The position numbers and the translations under genes are program-made. A stretch of DNA of 25,428 bases from an uncultured Clostridia bacterium (lineage in GTDB: Bacteria; Bacillota; Clostridia; Oscillospirales; Butyricicoccaceae), in NCBI GenBank assembly GCA_910586575.1, contig CAJUJQ010000032.1:1-25428 (forward strand), read 5' to 3'. A model generated the notes under the pieces. That model was not told the DNA's origin, ran no database searches, and saw only the letters and a list, made by a program, of their open reading frames with translations. Each line of letters opens with the position of its first letter. The stretch's first letter is position 1. This document shows positions 1 through 11,735 of this stretch, one piece after another.

Positions 1-996
1 GCCCAGCAGGTTCTGGCGGAAGCGCCCCTGTTTGCCCTTGAGCATGTCGGAAAGGCTCTTGAGGGCGCGGTTGTTCGGGCCGGTGACCGGACGCCCGCGG
101 CGCCCGTTGTCAATCAGCGCGTCTACCGCCTCCTGAAGCATGCGCTTCTCATTTCTCACGATAATGTCCGGCGCGCCCAGCTCGAGCAGGCGCTTCAGAC
201 GGTTGTTGCGGTTGATAACGCGGCGGTACAGGTCGTTCAGGTCGCTTGTCGCGAAGCGTCCGCCATCCAGCTGCACCATCGGGCGGATTTCGGGCGGGAT
301 GACCGGCACCGCGTCCATAATCATCCACTCGGGCTTGTTGCCCGACAGCCGGAAGGATTCGACCACCTCCAGCCGCTTGATAATGCGCATGCGCTTCTGC
401 CCGCTCGCGTCGCGCAGCTCGGCGCGCAGATCCTTGGACAGCTTTTCCAAATCCAGCTCGTGCAGCAGCTCCTTGATGGACTCCGCGCCCATGCCCGCCT
501 TAAAATCATCCTCGTACTTTTCGAGCATGTCGCGGTACTCGGTCTCGGTCAGGATCTGCTTTTTGACGAGCGGCGTGTCGCCCGGGTCAATCACAATATA
601 ATTCGCGAAGTACAGCACCCGTTCCAGCAGGCGCGGACTCATGTCGAGAATCAAGCCCATGCGCGACGGGATGCCCTTGAAATACCAGATATGCGACACC
701 GGCGCGGCAAGCTCAATATGCCCCATGCGCTCGCGGCGCACCTTGGCGCGCGTAACCTCAACGTGGCACTTATCGCAGATTTTGCCCTTGTGGCGTACCT
801 TTTTATATTTGCCGCAGTGGCACTCCCAGTCCTTCGTTGGCCCAAATATGATTTCGCAGAACAGGCCTTCTTTTTCGGGCTTGAGCGTGCGGTAATTGAT
901 CGTTTCCGGCTTCTTGACCTCGCCATACGACCACTCACGGATCAGCTCGGGCGAGGCAAGGCCAATTTTGATTGCATTGAACGTGTTATAACTCAT
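1..996 (-). CDS. rpoC: RNA polymerase subunit beta' (RpoC), N-terminal part, cut by window edge
   Basis: This is the largest catalytic subunit of RNA polymerase. Only the first 332 residues lie in the window; the protein is normally about 1200 residues, so the NADFDGD catalytic loop is not visible. The start is the ATG at 996, reading MSYNTFNAIKIGLASPELIR, which matches the family start. A GGAGAGG ribosome site lies about 8 bases upstream. The N-terminal zinc finger is intact, with Cys59, Cys61, Cys74 and Cys77 (ECHCG ... CDKC). The clamp sequences that follow (LILDMSPRLLERVLYFA and NRNNRLKRLLELGAP) are typical of bacteria. The gene follows rpoB on the same strand after a 95-base gap with no terminator, so the two are cotranscribed. 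Identification is secure. Confidence 0.97.
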   Translation of the reverse strand, partial: MSYNTFNAIKIGLASPELIREWSYGEVKKPETINYRTLKPEKEGLFCEIIFGPTKDWECHCGKYKKVRHKGKICDKCHVEVTRAKVRRERMGHIELAAPVSHIWYFKGIPSRMGLILDMSPRLLERVLYFANYIVIDPGDTPLVKKQILTETEYRDMLEKYEDDFKAGMGAESIKELLHELDLEKLSKDLRAELRDASGQKRMRIIKRLEVVESFRLSGNKPEWMIMDAVPVIPPEIRPMVQLDGGRFATSDLNDLYRRVINRNNRLKRLLELGAPDIIVRNEKRMLQEAVDALIDNGRRGRPVTGPNNRALKSLSDMLKGKQGRFRQNLLG

Positions 997-1091
997 TCGA
1001 TACACCTCTCCAAGTCTGACGCGGAACCTTTATCGCGCGCCGCGTCATCATTTCGCGCGTCTGTGAATTCCTTTTCTACCGGCACGGGACG

Positions 1092-4859
<3,768 letters not shown>

Positions 4860-5028
4860 GTTGTACCGATCACTCCGTTTCTTTTGTTGGTAACGCGCGC
4901 TCCGGGGGCGGGATCCATACGCGCGGCGGCGTGGTGATTTTTTGAAAACAGGTCTTGCGCTTTTCCCCAAACCGTGGTATCATAGTAACAGTGAAGGGAA
5001 ATAAGCCGCCAATTTCGATAAGCGTCTT

Positions 5029-5058
5029 ATTATACCATATTTTACTGGTAGAAGTCAA
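5029..5058 (-). promoter_or_regulatory. sigma-A-type promoter of rpoBC
   Basis: On the minus strand, TTGACT (5058-5053) and TATAAT (5034-5029) are separated by 18 bases. The predicted transcript starts near 5022 and has a leader of about 160 bases before rpoB. No gene lies between this promoter and rpoB, so rpoBC appears to be an independent transcription unit. Confidence 0.8.
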
Positions 5059-5073
5059 GAATAATTTGTAATG

Positions 5074-5102
5074 AAAAAAGCGGATGCCCTGCATCCGCTT
5101 TT
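5074..5102 (-). terminator. hairpin terminator facing the rpoB promoter
   Basis: A perfect 12-base inverted repeat (AAAAGCGGATGC / GCATCCGCTTTT) has a 3-base loop. Read on the minus strand, the GC stem is followed by six T residues, giving a good intrinsic terminator just upstream of the rpoB promoter. On the plus strand only four T residues follow. No minus-strand gene ends here: the next gene to the right (5139-6077) is on the plus strand. Confidence 0.65.
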
Positions 5103-5138
5103 ACTGCACCCTTTACAAATACTGAAAGGAGCCCTCCT

Positions 5139-6077
5139 ATGAAAACACTCCCCATTGGCAAAACCGGTTTGGAAGCCCCTGTCCTGGCGGTCGGCTGCAT
5201 GCGGCTGAACACCCTGGACAAGCCCCTCGCCGAGCGCTTCCTCAAAACCGCCATCGAGCTGGGCCTGAACTTTTTCGACCATGCGGATATCTACGGCGGC
5301 GGCGTGTGCGAATCGCTGTTCGCCGAAGCCCTCGGCCTGAGCCTGAGCAGCGACCTGCGCGAAAAAATCATCCTGCAATCAAAATGCGGCATTGAAACGC
5401 GCGACGGGCACACCATTGGATACAACCATTCCAAATCCTACATCCTGCGCTCGGTGGACGCCATCCTCAAGCGCCTGAAAACCGATTACCTCGACCTGCT
5501 CGTGCTGCACCGCCCCGACGCGCTGACCGACCCGGAGGAGGTCGCCGAAGCCTTCGACAACCTGAAAAGCGCGGGCAAGGTGCATCATTTCGGCGTTTCC
5601 AACCAGAACGCCGCCCAGATTGCGCTGCTGCAAAAATATTGGGCCGATCCGATTGCCGTCAACCAGCTCCAGCTTTCGGCGGCCAACTGCACCCTGATTT
5701 CGTCCGGCATCAACGTCAACCTGCAAAACGACGCCGCCATCGACCGCGACGGCAGCACCCTGGATTATTGCCGCCTGCACGATATCACGATCCAGGCGTG
5801 GTCCCCCTTGCAGTACGGCTTTTTCAAGGGTACCTTTATCGGCAGCAACCGCTTCCCCGAGCTGAACGCCGTGCTCGAGGAGGTCGGCGCAGCGCACAGC
5901 CTGTCCCCAGCCGCGGCCGCCATCGCCTGGCTGCTGCGCCATCCGGCGGGCATCCAGCCGATTACGGGCACCATGAACACCTCCCATCTCCGCTACCTGG
6001 CGGCAGCCGCCGACGTGACGCTGTCCCGCGAGGAATGGTACGCCATCTACATGGCGGCGGGCAACCAGCTCCCGTAA
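5139..6077 (+). CDS. aldo/keto reductase family oxidoreductase
   Basis: This is a 312-residue NAD(P)H-dependent oxidoreductase of the aldo/keto reductase superfamily, predicted to be a cytoplasmic TIM barrel that reduces carbonyl compounds. The substrate cannot be told from sequence. The catalytic tetrad is visible: Asp47 and Tyr52 in FFDHADIYGG, Lys82 in LQSKCG, and His124 in LVLHRPD. The C-terminal part (AWSPLQYGF and GIQPITGTMN) contains cofactor-binding motifs and resembles the YdhF-like branch. The ATG at 5139 has an AGGAG 7 bases upstream. The gene is a single unit, divergent from rpoBC and closed by its own terminator. Nothing links it to its neighbours. No convincing plus-strand promoter was found in the 80 bases upstream. 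Confidence 0.92.
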   Translation: MKTLPIGKTGLEAPVLAVGCMRLNTLDKPLAERFLKTAIELGLNFFDHADIYGGGVCESLFAEALGLSLSSDLREKIILQSKCGIETRDGHTIGYNHSKSYILRSVDAILKRLKTDYLDLLVLHRPDALTDPEEVAEAFDNLKSAGKVHHFGVSNQNAAQIALLQKYWADPIAVNQLQLSAANCTLISSGINVNLQNDAAIDRDGSTLDYCRLHDITIQAWSPLQYGFFKGTFIGSNRFPELNAVLEEVGAAHSLSPAAAAIAWLLRHPAGIQPITGTMNTSHLRYLAAAADVTLSREEWYAIYMAAGNQLP

Positions 6078-6107
6078 GGCCCCGCGCATAAAATCGAAAG
6101 AACCGCC

Positions 6108-6140
6108 AAAAGCCGGGAAGCATCTGTTTCCCGGCTTTTT
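6108..6140 (+). terminator. intrinsic terminator of the aldo/keto reductase gene
   Basis: The arms AAAAGCCGGGAA (6108-6119) and TTCCCGGCTTTT (6128-6139) flank a short loop and run into a T tract. The structure lies 30 bases after the stop codon. Confidence 0.85.
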
Positions 6141-6320
6141 CCCGGTTTGCCGCGCCCATCTTCCCTGCGCCCTTGTTTTGCGACACCATATTCCGCTTGA
6201 AATTGCCCAAACAAGAAAAAAATGAAGATTTTCAAAACTTTTCCATGTCCCTTTGTATTTCCCGGCAAAGCTCGCGCAACGCTTGCCCTATACTATATTC
6301 CACAAGGAGGCTGGCAAAGC

Positions 6321-8663
6321 ATGGACAAGCAAAAAAACAAAATCTTCGCTGCGGCGGCGCAGGCCGCAGCCACGCGCGAGCGTTTCCTACAGGCGCACAC
6401 CGTGCGCACCCTCCTGCGCATCTCGGCGCAATTCCTCCTCAGCGCAGCCCTCGCCCGCGCGACGATTTTCGGAGGCTTTGCACCCTTTGGGGCGGCGATG
6501 GCAGGCGCCCTATGTACGGTCGGCGGCGGCGTCCCGGCGGTGGTCGGGGCATTCTTCGGTTACTTATTCCTGCGCCCCGGCGACCCGCAGTCGGTCGCCT
6601 GCGCAGCCTCGGCGCTGCTGACGCTGTGCACGGCGCATGTGTTCGCCGATTCCGCGCTGATGCGGCAGCGGTGGTTTATGCCCGCCGTGACAACGGTTTC
6701 ACTGGGCGCGTGCAGTTTCGTGTTCCTGCCCGAAACCAGCGCGCGCTGGCTGGCGCTCTTCCTCTGCTCACTGGTACTGGCGGCGGCGGCATGCTGGTTC
6801 TATATGGCGGCGCTGTCCCCGCCGCCCGACGGCCTGGTCACCAAGCCCGCCGCTTTCCTGGTGATGACGGCAACGCTGCTGCTGTCGGTGAGCGACCTGC
6901 TGCTGTTCGGGCGGTTCGCGCCCGCGCGGGTTGTTGCCGTGCTGATTGTCATGGGCGCGGCCTGCCTTTGCGGCAGCGCGGCCGGGGCGGCGGTCGGCGT
7001 GGCGTTCGGCATGACGATGGACGCCGCCGGGGCGGGCGGCGCGTACTTCACCTGCCTTTACGCGTTCTCCGCGCTGGCGGCGGGCGCGTTCCGCGAAGCG
7101 GGGCGGCGGATGTTCGCCTTGTTTTTCGCGGTGGCGGCGGGCTGCTCGGCGCTGCTCGGCATAGAACGGGCGGTTTTCATGCCCTCCGTGTATGAAATCG
7201 CGGTGGCGTCGCTCATTTTTGCCGTGCTGCCCGCCGCGTTCTGGGACGGCGTGAGCGAGCTGCTGCTGCCCGAGCGCGCCCAGGTCTCCGACGCGACCGC
7301 GCGGCTGCGGCAGACCTCGCGCAGGCGCGCCGGGGAGGCCGCGCAGGCATTCTACGAAATGTACCTTTCCATGATGAGCGGCGCACAGTACGGCAAAGCG
7401 TCCGTCGATGAGGAGAGCCACGCGGTGTTTGACGCAGCCGCCGAGCGCGTCTGCCGGAAATGCTCCATCTGCGCGTACTGCTGGCAAAAGGATTATGTTT
7501 CCACACTGAGCGCCCTGAGTGACGTTGCCGTCCCGATGCTGCGGCGCGGGCGCGCCGAGGCCGGGGACTTCCCCCAGCATTTTTCCAGCCGCTGTGTCCA
7601 CTTTCCCGAGCTGCTGCGCACGATTAACGAATCCCTGTACACCCTGCGCGAGCGCGAGGAGTACCGCGAACGCCAGGATGAGAACCGCTCGCTGATTGCG
7701 CGGCAATACGCGGGCATCACGGGGATTTTCCGGCAGATGTCAACCGGGCTGTCGCAGGATTTCATTTCCCTGCCCGCCCGTGAAAAACAGGTGCGCAAGT
7801 ATGCGCAGGCGTTCGGCGCTGCCGACCAGGCTTCCGTATTCCGCGATGGGCTGGGACGGCTGCGGGTCGAGCTGACCGGGCCGGGCATTGACAGCATCCT
7901 CGACCAGAAACAGGGCTTTACGGCAGGGCTTTCGGCGCTGCTTTCGGTCAGCCTGACCGAGCCGCTGCTGGTGCGGGACGAGCTTGGCGAGCGCATCGTC
8001 CTGCGGGAGCAGGCGGCGTTCCGGGCGGTGGTCGGCGTCGGCCAACGGCAGAAGGACGGCGAACATATCTCCGGGGATACCGGGCGCTACTTCCTGACCG
8101 ATGAAGGGGTTGCCTGCCTGCTGCTGTGCGACGGCATGGGCACCGGCGACCAGGCGGCGCGGGACAGCCGCAATTTCCTCAGCCTGATGGAACGCTTTTT
8201 GCAGGCGGACGTGCCGGTTGAGGATGCGCTCAAGGCGGTTGCGCCATCCTACCGCATCCAGTGCGACGGGCGGCGGTTCGTGACGCTCGACGCGCTGACG
8301 GTGGATTTGTTCACCGGGCGCGCTACCTCTATGAAATGCGGGGCGGCCCCCAGTTACATTGTCACCGCAAGCGGCTTGACGCGGCTGAACAACGCTTCCC
8401 TCCCGGTCGGCCTGAGCGAGGAAGAAGGCGGCTCGGAAAGCGTACCGCTGCGACTGGCGCACGGCGACGTGTTCATTATGATTTCGGACGGCGTGTGCGA
8501 CGGCGCGGACGACAGTTGGCTCCGTGAGCTTGTGTGCGCCCGCGCCGGGGACAGTCCGAAGGAGCTGGCGGCACGGTTGGTAACGGCAGCATCCCGGCGC
8601 GGCGTCAGCGACGATATGACCGCGCTGGTGCTGCGGCTCGAAAAGCGGGCCGCGCGGCGGTAA
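6321..8663 (+). CDS. spoIIE: stage II sporulation protein E (SpoIIE), membrane PP2C phosphatase
   Basis: SpoIIE dephosphorylates SpoIIAA in the forespore and so releases sigma-F; it also takes part in polar septation. The protein is 780 residues, close to the 827 of B. subtilis SpoIIE. The first 330 or so residues hold a cluster of hydrophobic segments, the multi-pass membrane domain. A central linker contains a Cys cluster (CRKCSICAYCW, near residue 377). The C-terminal PP2C domain shows LLLCDGMGTGDQAARDS, with metal-binding Asp604, and FIMISDGVCDG, with Asp723. I chose the ATG at 6321 because AAGGAGG (6304-6310) lies 10 bases upstream; the frame is also open back to an ATG at 6222 without a ribosome site. 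The gene stands alone. Its presence means the organism is, or recently was, an endospore former. Confidence 0.96.
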   Translation: MDKQKNKIFAAAAQAAATRERFLQAHTVRTLLRISAQFLLSAALARATIFGGFAPFGAAMAGALCTVGGGVPAVVGAFFGYLFLRPGDPQSVACAASALLTLCTAHVFADSALMRQRWFMPAVTTVSLGACSFVFLPETSARWLALFLCSLVLAAAACWFYMAALSPPPDGLVTKPAAFLVMTATLLLSVSDLLLFGRFAPARVVAVLIVMGAACLCGSAAGAAVGVAFGMTMDAAGAGGAYFTCLYAFSALAAGAFREAGRRMFALFFAVAAGCSALLGIERAVFMPSVYEIAVASLIFAVLPAAFWDGVSELLLPERAQVSDATARLRQTSRRRAGEAAQAFYEMYLSMMSGAQYGKASVDEESHAVFDAAAERVCRKCSICAYCWQKDYVSTLSALSDVAVPMLRRGRAEAGDFPQHFSSRCVHFPELLRTINESLYTLREREEYRERQDENRSLIARQYAGITGIFRQMSTGLSQDFISLPAREKQVRKYAQAFGAADQASVFRDGLGRLRVELTGPGIDSILDQKQGFTAGLSALLSVSLTEPLLVRDELGERIVLREQAAFRAVVGVGQRQKDGEHISGDTGRYFLTDEGVACLLLCDGMGTGDQAARDSRNFLSLMERFLQADVPVEDALKAVAPSYRIQCDGRRFVTLDALTVDLFTGRATSMKCGAAPSYIVTASGLTRLNNASLPVGLSEEEGGSESVPLRLAHGDVFIMISDGVCDGADDSWLRELVCARAGDSPKELAARLVTAASRRGVSDDMTALVLRLEKRAARR

Positions 8664-8694
8664 TCGCCTCCGTTTTTCACAAAACAGCTGCCCA

Positions 8695-8735
8695 CGCCAC
8701 CGGGAAGTGCCTCAAAAAGGCACTTCCCGGTGGCG
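8695..8735. repeat. perfect 18-base inverted repeat after spoIIE
   Basis: The arms CGCCACCGGGAAGTGCCT and AGGCACTTCCCGGTGGCG are exact complements around a 5-base loop (CAAAA). The structure lies 31 bases after the spoIIE stop. It probably ends or stabilises the spoIIE transcript, but neither strand has a T tract after it, so it is not a textbook intrinsic terminator. Confidence 0.75.
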
Positions 8736-8848
8736 CCCTATGTTCTGGCATGCTGATTCATGCAGACGCATTGCACCCCCTATATTAACGGTATTTTATT
8801 TTTGGTTTCACAAGCCGTCAACCGCACAGGCATAAATTTTTTGGAGAA

Positions 8849-8862
8849 AAGACAATTGTCTT
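8849..8862. promoter_or_regulatory. BlaI-type operator O1
   Basis: AAGACAATTGTCTT is a perfect 14-base palindrome ending two bases before the -35 box of the blaI-like gene. BlaI/MecI repressors bind short palindromes with ACA/TGT cores, as here. A half site (AAGACAAT, 8877-8884) repeats inside the promoter spacer. Confidence 0.75.
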
Positions 8863-8863
8863 A

Positions 8864-8892
8864 TTGACAAACCCCTAAGACAATGATAGTAT
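8864..8892 (+). promoter_or_regulatory. promoter of the BlaI-M56 operon
   Basis: TTGACA (8864-8869) and TAGTAT (8887-8892) are separated by 17 bases. The predicted start of transcription is near 8899. The promoter lies between two matching operators, so autorepression by the BlaI-like protein is expected. Confidence 0.85.
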
Positions 8893-8904
8893 AGAGACAG
8901 GGAA

Positions 8905-8918
8905 ACTACAATTGTCTT
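8905..8918. promoter_or_regulatory. BlaI-type operator O2
   Basis: This site contains ACAATTGT, and its right half (ATTGTCTT) is identical to O1; the left half is degenerate. It lies just downstream of the predicted transcription start and before the AGGAG ribosome site. A bound repressor would block early elongation. Confidence 0.65.
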
Positions 8919-8933
8919 AGAAAGGAGCAGCCC

Positions 8934-9293
8934 ATGGAAAACAAACTGAACCCCTCCGAGCTGAAGGTGATGGAGGTCCTGTGGCGCGGCGGCGAACAGC
9001 CCGCCCGCCAAATCGCCGAAACCCTGACCGGCCAGCTCGGCTGGAACGCGAACACCACCTACACCCTCATCAAGCGGTGCATCAAAAAAGGCGCGGTCGA
9101 GCGGACGGAACCGCACTTCATGTGCCGCGCGCTGGTCGGCAAGGAGGCCGTGCAGGCTTCCGAAACCGCCGAGCTGGTCGATAAGCTTTATGACGGCTCG
9201 GTCGATAAGCTGTTCGCCGCCCTGCTCAGCCCAGGCAGGCTGGACAGCGAACAGATCGCCCGCCTGCGCCGTATGGTCGATGAGCTGGAATGA
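8934..9293 (+). CDS. BlaI/MecI-family transcriptional repressor
   Basis: This 119-residue winged-helix repressor belongs to the BlaI/MecI family. The family pattern is clear: LNPSELKVMEVLWRGGEQPA at the start, then helix-turn-helix residues through NANTTYTLIKRCIKKGAVER. The C-terminal part (SVDKLFAALL ... LRRMVDELE) is the dimerisation region, where BlaI proteins are cut by their partner protease. An AGGAG sits 6 bases before the ATG. The next gene encodes an M56 protease 10 bases downstream, so the two form a sensor-repressor operon. Only their own promoter carries visible operators, and no beta-lactamase gene is nearby. The true targets may therefore lie elsewhere. I do not assign blaI as a symbol because the inducer is unknown. 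Confidence 0.93.
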   Translation: MENKLNPSELKVMEVLWRGGEQPARQIAETLTGQLGWNANTTYTLIKRCIKKGAVERTEPHFMCRALVGKEAVQASETAELVDKLYDGSVDKLFAALLSPGRLDSEQIARLRRMVDELE

Positions 9294-9303
9294 GGTGGGT
9301 ACC

Positions 9304-11652
9304 ATGACGCTGCTTGAAATGAGCGCCGCCGGCGCGGTGCTGGTGGGGGTGACGGTCCTTGTGCGCGCACTCATCCTCCACCGCCTGCCCAAGGGGACGC
9401 TGCTTCTGCTCTGGTGGCTGGCGCTGGCGCGGTTCCTGCTGCCCTTTTCGCTGCCCTCCCCGGTGAGCGCCTACACGCTGCTGGGGGAGGCCTCCGCTGT
9501 GGTTTCCCAGACGGAGACGGCGGTTTTCACCGGCGTGCCCGCGCCGCTGCCGGAAGCGCTTCCGGCGGTGGCGGAGGAACCCACGCCGGTGCACGCTCCC
9601 GTCTCTGTCCTGCCGCTGGTGTGGGCGGCGGGTGCGGTTGGCTGCGCCCTGTTCTTCGCGGTGACTGCCGCGCGCTGCGGGAAGGCGTTCCGGAGCGCCC
9701 TCCCCGTGGAGCGGCGGGAGGTGCGGGACTGGCTGGCCGCGCACCCGCTCCGCCGGAGGGTGCAGGTGCGTTCCTCTGACCGCATTTCCGCCCCGCTCAC
9801 CTACGGCCTCCTCCGTCCGGTCATCCTGCTGCCGGAAAACTTCGCGTTTCAGGACGGTCGCCTGACCGGCTATGTGCTCACCCATGAATGGGTGCACATC
9901 CGGCGGCTGGACAGCCTGACCAAGCGGCTGATTATTGCCGCCGCCTGCCTGCACTGGTGGAACCCCATGGTTTGGGTGCTTTACGTGCTTTTTAACCGGG
10001 ATTTGGAGCTTTCCTGCGATGAAACGGTTGTCCGGCTGCACGGCGCGGGCACCCGTGCGGACTATGCGCGGGCGCTCATCCGGATGGAGGAATACAAGAA
10101 CGGGCCTGCCCCGTTTTGCAGCAGCTTTAACCGGAACGCAATGGAAGAAAGGATTCTTGCGATTATGAAAATGAAAAAATGGACGGCCCGCGCGGCGGCG
10201 GCTTCGGCGGCGACGGTGTTCGCGGTCGGCGTTCTGTTTGCCACGTCGGCACAGGCGGCGGTGCGCGGTGCGGATAACGGCCCCGCGGAGGAATACCCGG
10301 TTTCCGCCGTCAACTGGGACGAGGAGCGCGAGCTGCTTGAGGGCTTTCAAAAGCACGGCATTTCCTACGACAGCGGCGGCAAAATGTATTATAACGGTGA
10401 GCGCGTCCGCTGGTTCTGGGACGGGTACGAAATCTGGGAGGACGGGCAGCTGCTCGGCTGGTCGATGCGTTATGAATACCTGGATAAGGACGGCACAGTC
10501 GATGTACGCACCCTGCATGACCGGATTGACAACGGCGACGGCAGCTATGACCTTTACGGGCCGCTGTCCGATATCGTGCCCTACAGCCAGGCAGAATTCA
10601 ACTCCCGCACCTATGACGAGCTGAAAGCACGTGCGCAGGAGACCACCGCATACGCGGACGACAGCGCGGTGCTGGTCGAGGAGCCTGCCTATCCCGGCAC
10701 GGCGGTTTCCGTGGACGGCGTGATCGATTCGGTCGCCTATGGCGAGGCAACCGGCGTTTTCACCACGGATGAAGGCGGATACCTTGTGCAGGCGGATGAC
10801 GAGCTTTCCGTGTCTGAGGGGACGTATTCTGAGAGAGCGTATGTCATCGCGTCACCCGATACCGATCTTTCACAGGGCAGAACCTTCGAGGAGATTTTCG
10901 CGGAGTACCGCCCCTACGGCATCACCTACCACGAGAAGGACGGGAACCGCAATGTCTATTATAACGGGGAGCTGACCGCGCAGTTTGTGGACTTGCAGCC
11001 AGACGGCGGCGTGTTCTCCTTCGCGTCCACGGGCGGCAAGTTCAGCACGCTGGTGGTGCAGACGGTTTACGATAAGCAGGGGAAGCTGACCGGCGTGGAG
11101 CCGGCCGGCCAGGCCGCCTCCTACGCGCCGTACACGCGCTTCGGGCTGATTGCCGGAGATGGCGGCACGCTCTATTACAACGGTGAGCGGGTACGCTGCT
11201 TCGACGACAGCACCCCGAAGCCGGACGGCGGCACGCAGGCCGTCGGCTATCTCGACCCGGACGGCACGGTCGATGTCCGCGCGGTTCGCAACAGGAAAAA
11301 GGAGCTGACCGGGCTGGAACGGGCGTCCGACGCGGAATTCCGCGCACGCGAGGTGCGGATGCCCGTCGGGAAGGATACCGGAAAAAACAGCTGGGCGGTG
11401 TTCGACCAATATGCCGCCCTTGGGCTGGAAACCCGTGACGGCGCGCTGTATTACAACGGCGAGCGGGTACGCTGCTTCCTGGACAAATCGGGGCGGAAAA
11501 CCATAAGCAACTGGGACGCGAAAGGCAGTATTGATGTCTATGCCGTGCGGGACGGCGGGCTGACCGGGCTGCGCATTGCTTCCGAGGAGGAATTTGCCGC
11601 CAACAGCGCCGCACACAGCGCAGACGGCACAGTAAAGGAATACGCAAGCTGA
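9304..11652 (+). CDS. M56-family (BlaR1-type) membrane metalloprotease with repeated extracellular sensor region
   Basis: This 782-residue sensor protease probably cleaves the BlaI-like repressor encoded just upstream. Hydrophobic helices occur near residues 4-22, 28-48, 100-120 and 290-316. The cytoplasmic protease domain has the zinc motif HEWVH (His194, Glu195, His198) and the family motif ELSCDE (residues 235-240), plus WWNPMVW. BlaR1 and MecR1 end in a penicillin-binding domain; this protein does not. After the last helix (it ends VLFATSAQA) come about 465 residues with four copies of a YYNGERVR-type motif near residues 360, 550, 622 and 715. Most copies are followed by a DGTVDVRAV-like and a LTGL-like segment. 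The ATG at 9304 was chosen for its GAGGTGG ribosome site and because it starts the first helix; the frame is open further upstream, inside the repressor gene. The ligand is unknown. Confidence 0.9.
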   Translation: MTLLEMSAAGAVLVGVTVLVRALILHRLPKGTLLLLWWLALARFLLPFSLPSPVSAYTLLGEASAVVSQTETAVFTGVPAPLPEALPAVAEEPTPVHAPVSVLPLVWAAGAVGCALFFAVTAARCGKAFRSALPVERREVRDWLAAHPLRRRVQVRSSDRISAPLTYGLLRPVILLPENFAFQDGRLTGYVLTHEWVHIRRLDSLTKRLIIAAACLHWWNPMVWVLYVLFNRDLELSCDETVVRLHGAGTRADYARALIRMEEYKNGPAPFCSSFNRNAMEERILAIMKMKKWTARAAAASAATVFAVGVLFATSAQAAVRGADNGPAEEYPVSAVNWDEERELLEGFQKHGISYDSGGKMYYNGERVRWFWDGYEIWEDGQLLGWSMRYEYLDKDGTVDVRTLHDRIDNGDGSYDLYGPLSDIVPYSQAEFNSRTYDELKARAQETTAYADDSAVLVEEPAYPGTAVSVDGVIDSVAYGEATGVFTTDEGGYLVQADDELSVSEGTYSERAYVIASPDTDLSQGRTFEEIFAEYRPYGITYHEKDGNRNVYYNGELTAQFVDLQPDGGVFSFASTGGKFSTLVVQTVYDKQGKLTGVEPAGQAASYAPYTRFGLIAGDGGTLYYNGERVRCFDDSTPKPDGGTQAVGYLDPDGTVDVRAVRNRKKELTGLERASDAEFRAREVRMPVGKDTGKNSWAVFDQYAALGLETRDGALYYNGERVRCFLDKSGRKTISNWDAKGSIDVYAVRDGGLTGLRIASEEEFAANSAAHSADGTVKEYAS

Positions 11653-11666
11653 TTTTCACACAAAAG

Positions 11667-11706
11667 CAGCTGCCGCAAAACCTTCTTGTTTCGCGGCAGC
11701 TGTTTT
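11667..11706. terminator. bidirectional terminator between the M56 gene and the 77-residue gene
   Basis: The arms CAGCTGCCGC (11667-11676) and GCGGCAGCTG (11693-11702) are perfect complements. TTTT follows on the plus strand, and CTTTTG follows on the minus strand. It serves the two convergent genes on either side. Confidence 0.8.
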
Positions 11707-11735
11707 CTGCATTTTATATTCGGTTCGGGAGAGGG

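Noticed and set aside
4860..4970. 37-residue basic N-terminal extension of RpoB from a TTG at 4970
   Set aside because: There is no ribosome site before the TTG, and RpoB similarity begins at 4859. The extension (rich in Arg and Lys) is unlike any RpoB start.
6179..6185. TGCGACA as a Spo0A box for spoIIE
   Set aside because: It is one mismatch from TTCGACA but lies about 100 bases from the likely -10 region, with no second box; a 7-base match of this kind is expected by chance.
6289..6294. TATACT as the -10 box of spoIIE
   Set aside because: No -35 box at normal spacing. The spoIIE promoter of B. subtilis has unusual spacing, so this remains possible but cannot be supported here.
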